Made by a program: the position numbers and the translations under genes. From the NCBI RefSeq assembly GCF_000313135.1, contig NW_004457365.1, forward strand, positions 18,925 to 82,924: a DNA stretch of 64,000 nt. The letters are read 5' to 3'. This DNA comes from Acanthamoeba castellanii str. Neff (taxonomy: Eukaryota; Discosea; Longamoebia; Acanthamoebidae). Positions 57,851 to 64,000 of this stretch are shown here, one piece after another. Numbering within the stretch: the stretch's first letter is position 1; each line of letters starts with the position of its first letter. Under the pieces are notes generated by a model, which saw nothing but the letters and a program-made list of their open reading frames with translations, did no database searches and was not told where the DNA came from.

Positions 57851-58121
57851 TTCTCGTGTAGCTCGCTCGATTCGCTCAGAAATCGCTGGTGCTGCTGATG
57901 AAAGCACTGGCCTGCCACAAGATCGGCCTCACACTGTACAGCGAATGGAGGACTGGCGAGCTTTGGGAATGGGCCAACTGTTCAGCTTCTTCTCTTCTCT
58001 CTTTTTTCCACTGTTGATTTATTCTTGTTCTTTTTCAATATCTTTCACCCGCGGAGTTGCTGTTCCATTTCTCATCTGCACACATCCGAGGCCTTGGTGG
58101 TAGAGACGGTCGAGCAGACAA

Positions 58122-59682
<1,561 letters not shown>

Positions 59683-59930
59683 GTTGTGGCCACCTTGCAG
59701 CTGACGTCACGCATTGTCGACACCAATAAATAAATAATAATAAATTGTTTTTTATTTCACATTTTTCGTGCCTGCACACACAAATCGATACTCTCCTGGT
59801 GCTCCGAGGCAGCTTCAGGTACCGCCTTAGCTCCTGATTTGCTGATTTCCAACACTAGCTCGGAAGGAAGAGCAACTCGCCTTGCCAAGCCCATTTTCTC
59901 AACTCAATCTCGGTTGTAGAGAGTAGAAAA

Positions 59931-62529
59931 ATGGAAGCCACGATTGTGTCTCCGCAGACGACGTTGTCGCCCGATCGCTCGCGTCAGAGAGCTATCCAGC
60001 ATGGCACGGCGCCTGGAAAGGCGCACCTCAAGAAGTACACTTTCACCATGGGTAAGCTTCCCGCCCCTTCCATCCCTCCTTTGCATCTCGATTTCGAGAA
60101 AATCCTGCAAACTGGTGAGCCCACAAATCAATGGGCCACGTCTGCAGTCGACCCCTCCGCGGGTCTGTACCCAGCTCACACAAATGCATCTTCTTCCTAA
60201 TCTCCGCTGCTGCATTGAATGCCAGGTCGCCCGCCGTGGTACTCGGACGCGGAGGACGGTCGGCGCCTGCAGTCGCTCGTCATTGGCGTCGCCGGAGGTA
60301 CGGCCTCTGGCAAGAGCTCCGTGTGCCGCGAGATCGTCAGGTGCGCTATCTCAGCTTAGTCCCTCTCTCGGCTGTGTGTAGTGTGTGGTGTGTTGTAGCG
60401 GTGGGGAGTAACTGAACCTCCGCGTCATCGCTGTCGTGTTGTGCGTGTCGTTTGTGTTGTGTGTCATTGCGACAGTCGCCTGCGAGTGCAGTGGGTGGCC
60501 CATCTGTCCCTGGACTACTTCTACCGCAGCCTTTTGCCCACGGAGGACCCCAAGACCTATAACTTTGACCACCCTGGTATGTCACACACGACGACTCGAC
60601 ACGCACGCACGACACGCACGCACGACACGCACACGACACGCACACGACACGACACGCGCTAACGGTGTTGTTGTGGGCGTGGTGCAGAGGCCTTCGATTG
60701 GGAATTGGTGAAGGAGACGCTGCGCCAGCTCAAGGAGGGCAAGAAGGTGGACGTGCCCACCTACGACTTTAAGACCCACAAGCGGACCAACGTGACCAAG
60801 ACCCTCTACGGCGCCGACGTCATCCTGTTCGAGGGCATCTTATCCTTCCACGAGAAGGACGTGCGCGATTTGATGGACATCAAGATCTTCGTCGACGAGG
60901 ACGCCGACATCAGGTTGTCCAGGAGAAGTACGCCCTTCTCCCTTCCGTGTTGACACCACCCCACATTGCTCACCACACACGCACACACGCGCACACACCA
61001 CACACGCGCACACGCACACACCATGCGGCGGGTGCAGTCCGTAGAGATATTGCCGAGAGGGGGCGAGATGTGATGGGCGTCATCCAGCAGTACGAACGAT
61101 TCGTCAAGCCCGCCCACGAGGACTTTGTCAAGCCGGTACGTCGCATTGATACCCAAACCAGTGATTCACTCCAAAATACTAACAAAACCTTTGCGTTTCC
61201 GTTTCATTTCATGTTTCGTTTTGCGTTTGGTTTGGTTTGGTTTCGTTTCAGACCATGCAATGGGCGGACCTGATCATTCCCAAGGGCATCAAGAACGAGG
61301 TCGCCATCAACATCATCTGTAAGCACATTGAACTCACTCTCCGGGTTCGTAGACTCCACACGCCCTGCCCACGTTTGTGGACGCACCAGTCCCAGCCCCC
61401 CCCCAAATCAGTGCATCATGTTTGACACCTGATGGCCCAACTCTTTTCCCTCTTTTTTCTTTCTCTTTCTTTGGTCGAACAGGAGCGCGGATTCGATCCC
61501 AAGCTGAGCCGCAAGTTGCCCCACTGGACGACGATCCCGGCCAACATTCACATCATGGAGCAGACCGAGCACCTGCGCGCGCTGCACACCATCATCAGAG
61601 ACAAGGCCACTCCCCTCGGAGACTTTGTCTTCTTCTCCAACCGTCTCTCTCGATTGGTGCGGTGCTCTCCGTGTTACGTTATTGGACTGTTTTGCGTTGA
61701 CATAAAAAGCTGACCACACACACGACACGACACACACACAACACGACACACACACAACGACGCATAGGTAATTGAGGAAGTGCTCAATCAATTGCCGGTC
61801 GTCTACGACGAGAAGGTGGTCTCCACGCCCGTGCCGGGCCAGGAGTACCAGGGCTACGACATCCGAAACATCACCAGCAAGGTGGCCTTCATCTCGGTCA
61901 TGCGAGCCGGCGAGGCCATGGAGGAGGCGGTCCGCGAGGTGCTCATCGGTGCTCCCATCGGCAAGATCCTCATCCAGTCGCACGGCCAGAAGAGGCCCGA
62001 GGTACTCCTCTTTTTTGACACGACACGACCAACGACACGACCAACGACACGACCAACGACACGACACAGTTTGATCTATTAATTCATTTATTTTCCCTTT
62101 GTTGTGCAGCTCTTCTACTACAAGATGCCGCGTAAGCTGAGCGAGTGCAAGGTCATCGTGATGGACCCCATGCTCGCCACCGGCGAGTCGCTCAAGATGG
62201 TAAGCGACCCCCCCTCTCAACCTCTCAACCTCTCTTCGTTCTTTGTTTCTCGCTTTCCTTTCGTTCTTTCTTGCTTTCCTTTTCTTTCTCTCATCATCAG
62301 TGCGCAGGCGATTCGGGTGATTCTCGACCACAACGTGCCGGAGGAGAACATCCTGGTGGCCACCCTCATCGCCTCGCCCCAGGGCCTCCACTCCCTCTCC
62401 TACTCGTTCCCCAAGGTGCAGATCGTGACGAGCGCGATGGACACGGACCTCAACGAGAAGTTCTACATCATGCCCGGCATCGGCAACTTCGGCGATCGCT
62501 ACTTCGGCACCACCACCAGCACCGCTTGA
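59931..62529 (+). CDS. Bifunctional uridine kinase-uracil phosphoribosyltransferase
   Basis: Ten exons: 59931-60051, 60226-60340, 60476-60576, 60688-60927, 61038-61135, 61252-61344, 61483-61656, 61768-62001, 62110-62199 and 62308-62529, about 495 residues. The N-terminal half is a uridine kinase with P-loop GVAGGTASGKSS, DYFYRSL, DHPEAFDW, ILFEGIL and RRDIAERGRD. The C-terminal half is UPRT-like (IRNITSKVAFISVMRAGEAM), with PRPP loop MDPMLATGES and the uracil-site end IPMPG-like IMPGIGNFGDRYFG. It would salvage uridine/cytidine to UMP/CMP, and uracil to UMP if the second half is active. Both halves keep their motifs. Confidence 0.9.
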
Positions 62530-62883
62530 GCGTGTCAAGTGCGAGTACAAAAGCACACCCGTTGGGTGACCCCAGACCAGTGTGGGTAGCCACGTGTGAT
62601 CTGGACTTCTCCTTTTAATGAAGAGGAGTGTGGCGACAGACTTCGCTTGGAGTTTCGTGGTGACCTACTAAGCGATTGCGGGCAGTTGTCATGCAGCAAA
62701 GAAAAAAGCAGCCAACCAGCAACTAGGTCTATGTTACCAAGCGCTGGCAGTTGTCATGCAGCAAGCAGCCAACCAGCAACTAGAGGGTGTGTATTTTCTG
62801 TCGACTTGCACCTGCTGCTCGGTGTACCCTTAGTTCGTCCCATGACTTTTGCATTTTCCAGTCGTACAAACAAGCAGCTGAGG
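62530..62883. other. Intergenic region with a 39-nt direct repeat
   Basis: Two copies of a unit sharing GGCAGTTGTCATGCAGCAA and GCAGCCAACCAGCAACTAG lie at 62681-62726 and 62746-62783; the first has an extra A-rich insert of about eight bases. They precede the HNH gene start by about 100 nt. No gene is seen. Confidence 0.7.
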
Positions 62884-63943
62884 ATGTCCGCCAACTCGCC
62901 AGTACCAGCTTCGGACCACTCCATGGTCACCTTTCTACGTCAGCGCTACAGCTTCCAAGAGGGTGATACGTGGGAGTTCGAAGTCAAGGGTACCACACAC
63001 GCCGGCACGCTTCGGATCAACGGCCCGACTGTCTACTTCGCCCACACCCAAGATTCCCAAGTGGCCAGTATGTCATTGCATGCCCTTCCCCTTCTGCCAG
63101 CCACGTGCGGGTGCTCAGAGTGCGTGGGGTGATGTGTTGCGTGTGTGCGATGTCTGCGTGAAGCCTCGCCCAATGCTCTCTACAAGGCGCTCGCCAGGGT
63201 CAGCAGCAACATGGGCGGTCCTCAGTACAGCAAGCTCTTGGTGCAGTTTCACAGGAGTGGGAAGGAGAAGGCCTGGAAGCAGCTCACCGACGAATGGAAA
63301 TCCGGCGACTGGAGCTCCCCTACCCCCGCCCCCAAAATTGCCAAAAAAGAACCGCGAGTCCTCTTCCCAGAGGCTGAGCCAGGCGCCGATTCGAGTTCCG
63401 GCCCAGAGGTGGCGCCTGGGCAGGGCAGAAAGGCAAGGCGGCGTCGGTGGAAGCCCGAGGAAGAGAAGGCGGTCTTTCACTCCACCGCGGGCACATGCTA
63501 CCTCTGCCGAGGCCAGCTCGTGTTTGAGAACCGGAAGAGGGGTCTGCCAGGTGCGTGGCACATCGAACACGTGATCCCATTCGCCACGAATCCCGAGATG
63601 GACGTCTGTGCCAACCTACTTCCCGCCCACGCCGAGTGCAATGTGACGAAGGGAGCCAGGACGTACGTTTAGCTGCCACACCACCCGCTCGCAACAGCCA
63701 GTGTGAATGTACTCTGACACAGTTGTGCGGTGGTGGTGGTGCTGGCGGCAAACAGCATCACAGAGGCGGTGGAGCGGTTTGACCAGCTCACCGTGGACAC
63801 GAGAGTCCTAACCATGGAGAAGATTCACCCATACGTGCGCGAGAAGCTCGTTGAAGCCAAGAAGCGCTGCTGGGAGCGCAAGGGCTTGCTGGTGGTCACC
63901 ATGAGCCTCGACGAAAACGAGTCCATCAACTGTGAGCCCTTTG
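62884..63943 (+). CDS. HNH-nuclease domain protein (3' partial)
   Basis: Three exons seen: 62884-63067, 63164-63662 and 63723-63943, with a GTACGC donor leading out of the window. Residues 1-61 are a small domain (FLRQRYSFQEGDTWEFEVKG). A second part has YKALARVSSNMGGPQYSKLL. After a basic linker (GRKARRRRW) comes a classic HNH/McrA-like fold: CYLCRGQ, then HIEHVIPFATNPEMDVCANLL, then HAECNVTKGAR. The motif contains all expected His/Asn and zinc-binding Cys. HNH folds cut or nick DNA. Unlike the HNH ORF at 22428-23147 it has introns and so is established in the host genome. The acceptor before 63164 (AAG) is less certain. Confidence 0.65.
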
Positions 63944-64000
63944 GTACGCTTGGAGATTGTCTCACCGGAAAGTGGTTCATCAGAATCACACTCACACTAC

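Overview
The window is nuclear DNA of a free-living amoeba, most likely Acanthamoeba or a close relative. It is GC-rich and gene-dense. Most protein genes are broken by many short introns, usually under 150 nt and often made of simple repeats, and the splice donors are mostly GTAC. The conserved genes (DIM1, complex I NDUFA8, TPP1/sedolisin, uridine kinase-UPRT) have eukaryotic architecture. Exon limits were derived by hand from reading frame, splice signals and, where stated, family alignment. Nearly all exon chains close in phase without leftover bases; the exceptions are stated in the entries.

Layout. 1-8318 (-): a >2,200-residue ankyrin-repeat, charged, probably nuclear protein with an internal exact copy of histone H3 residues 1-9; it runs off the left edge. 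9195-9434 (+): a small secreted Ser/Pro/Ala-rich peptide. 9608-13321 (-): an F-box domain fused to an eEF1A-like GTPase. 13475-13556 (-): tRNA-Leu(AAG). About 13.9-19.74 kb (+): a decayed Ty3/gypsy-type retroelement just upstream of that tRNA. 19924-21714 (+): a secreted beta-helix protein built of one-exon modules. 21922-23147: an intronless pair, a Cys-rich protein and a double-HNH ORF, ending against tRNA-Lys(CTT) at 23173. 23295-24725 (-): a degenerate relative of archaeal-type phosphoglycerate mutase. 24993-26799 (+): a GST-fold protein.

26957-33025 (-): three tandem MRH/Atg27-like membrane receptor genes, with a CpG-poor, AT-rich spacer between the first two. 33241-37970 (-): a PH plus patatin phospholipase. 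38415-40387 (+): TPP1. 40909-47156 (+): a large DEP-DUF547 protein. 47262-48224 (-): an EGF plus multi-pass membrane protein. 48892-50494 (+): a PH-gelsolin protein. 50833 (+): a second tRNA-Lys(CTT). 51152-52209 (-): NDUFA8. 52368-57850 (-): a protein joining a Nup98-type motif to a Schlafen/AlbA_2 domain. 58122-59682 (+): DIM1. 59931-62529 (+): uridine kinase-UPRT. 62884 to the right edge (+): an HNH-nuclease gene.

There is no single pathway cluster. The set mixes housekeeping genes (ribosome maturation, pyrimidine salvage, complex I), lysosome/endosome genes (TPP1, three MRH receptors, patatin) and unusual nuclear or ubiquitin-linked fusions. The strongest candidates for new biology are the H3-tail mimic, the F-box/eEF1A fusion and the Nup98/Schlafen fusion.
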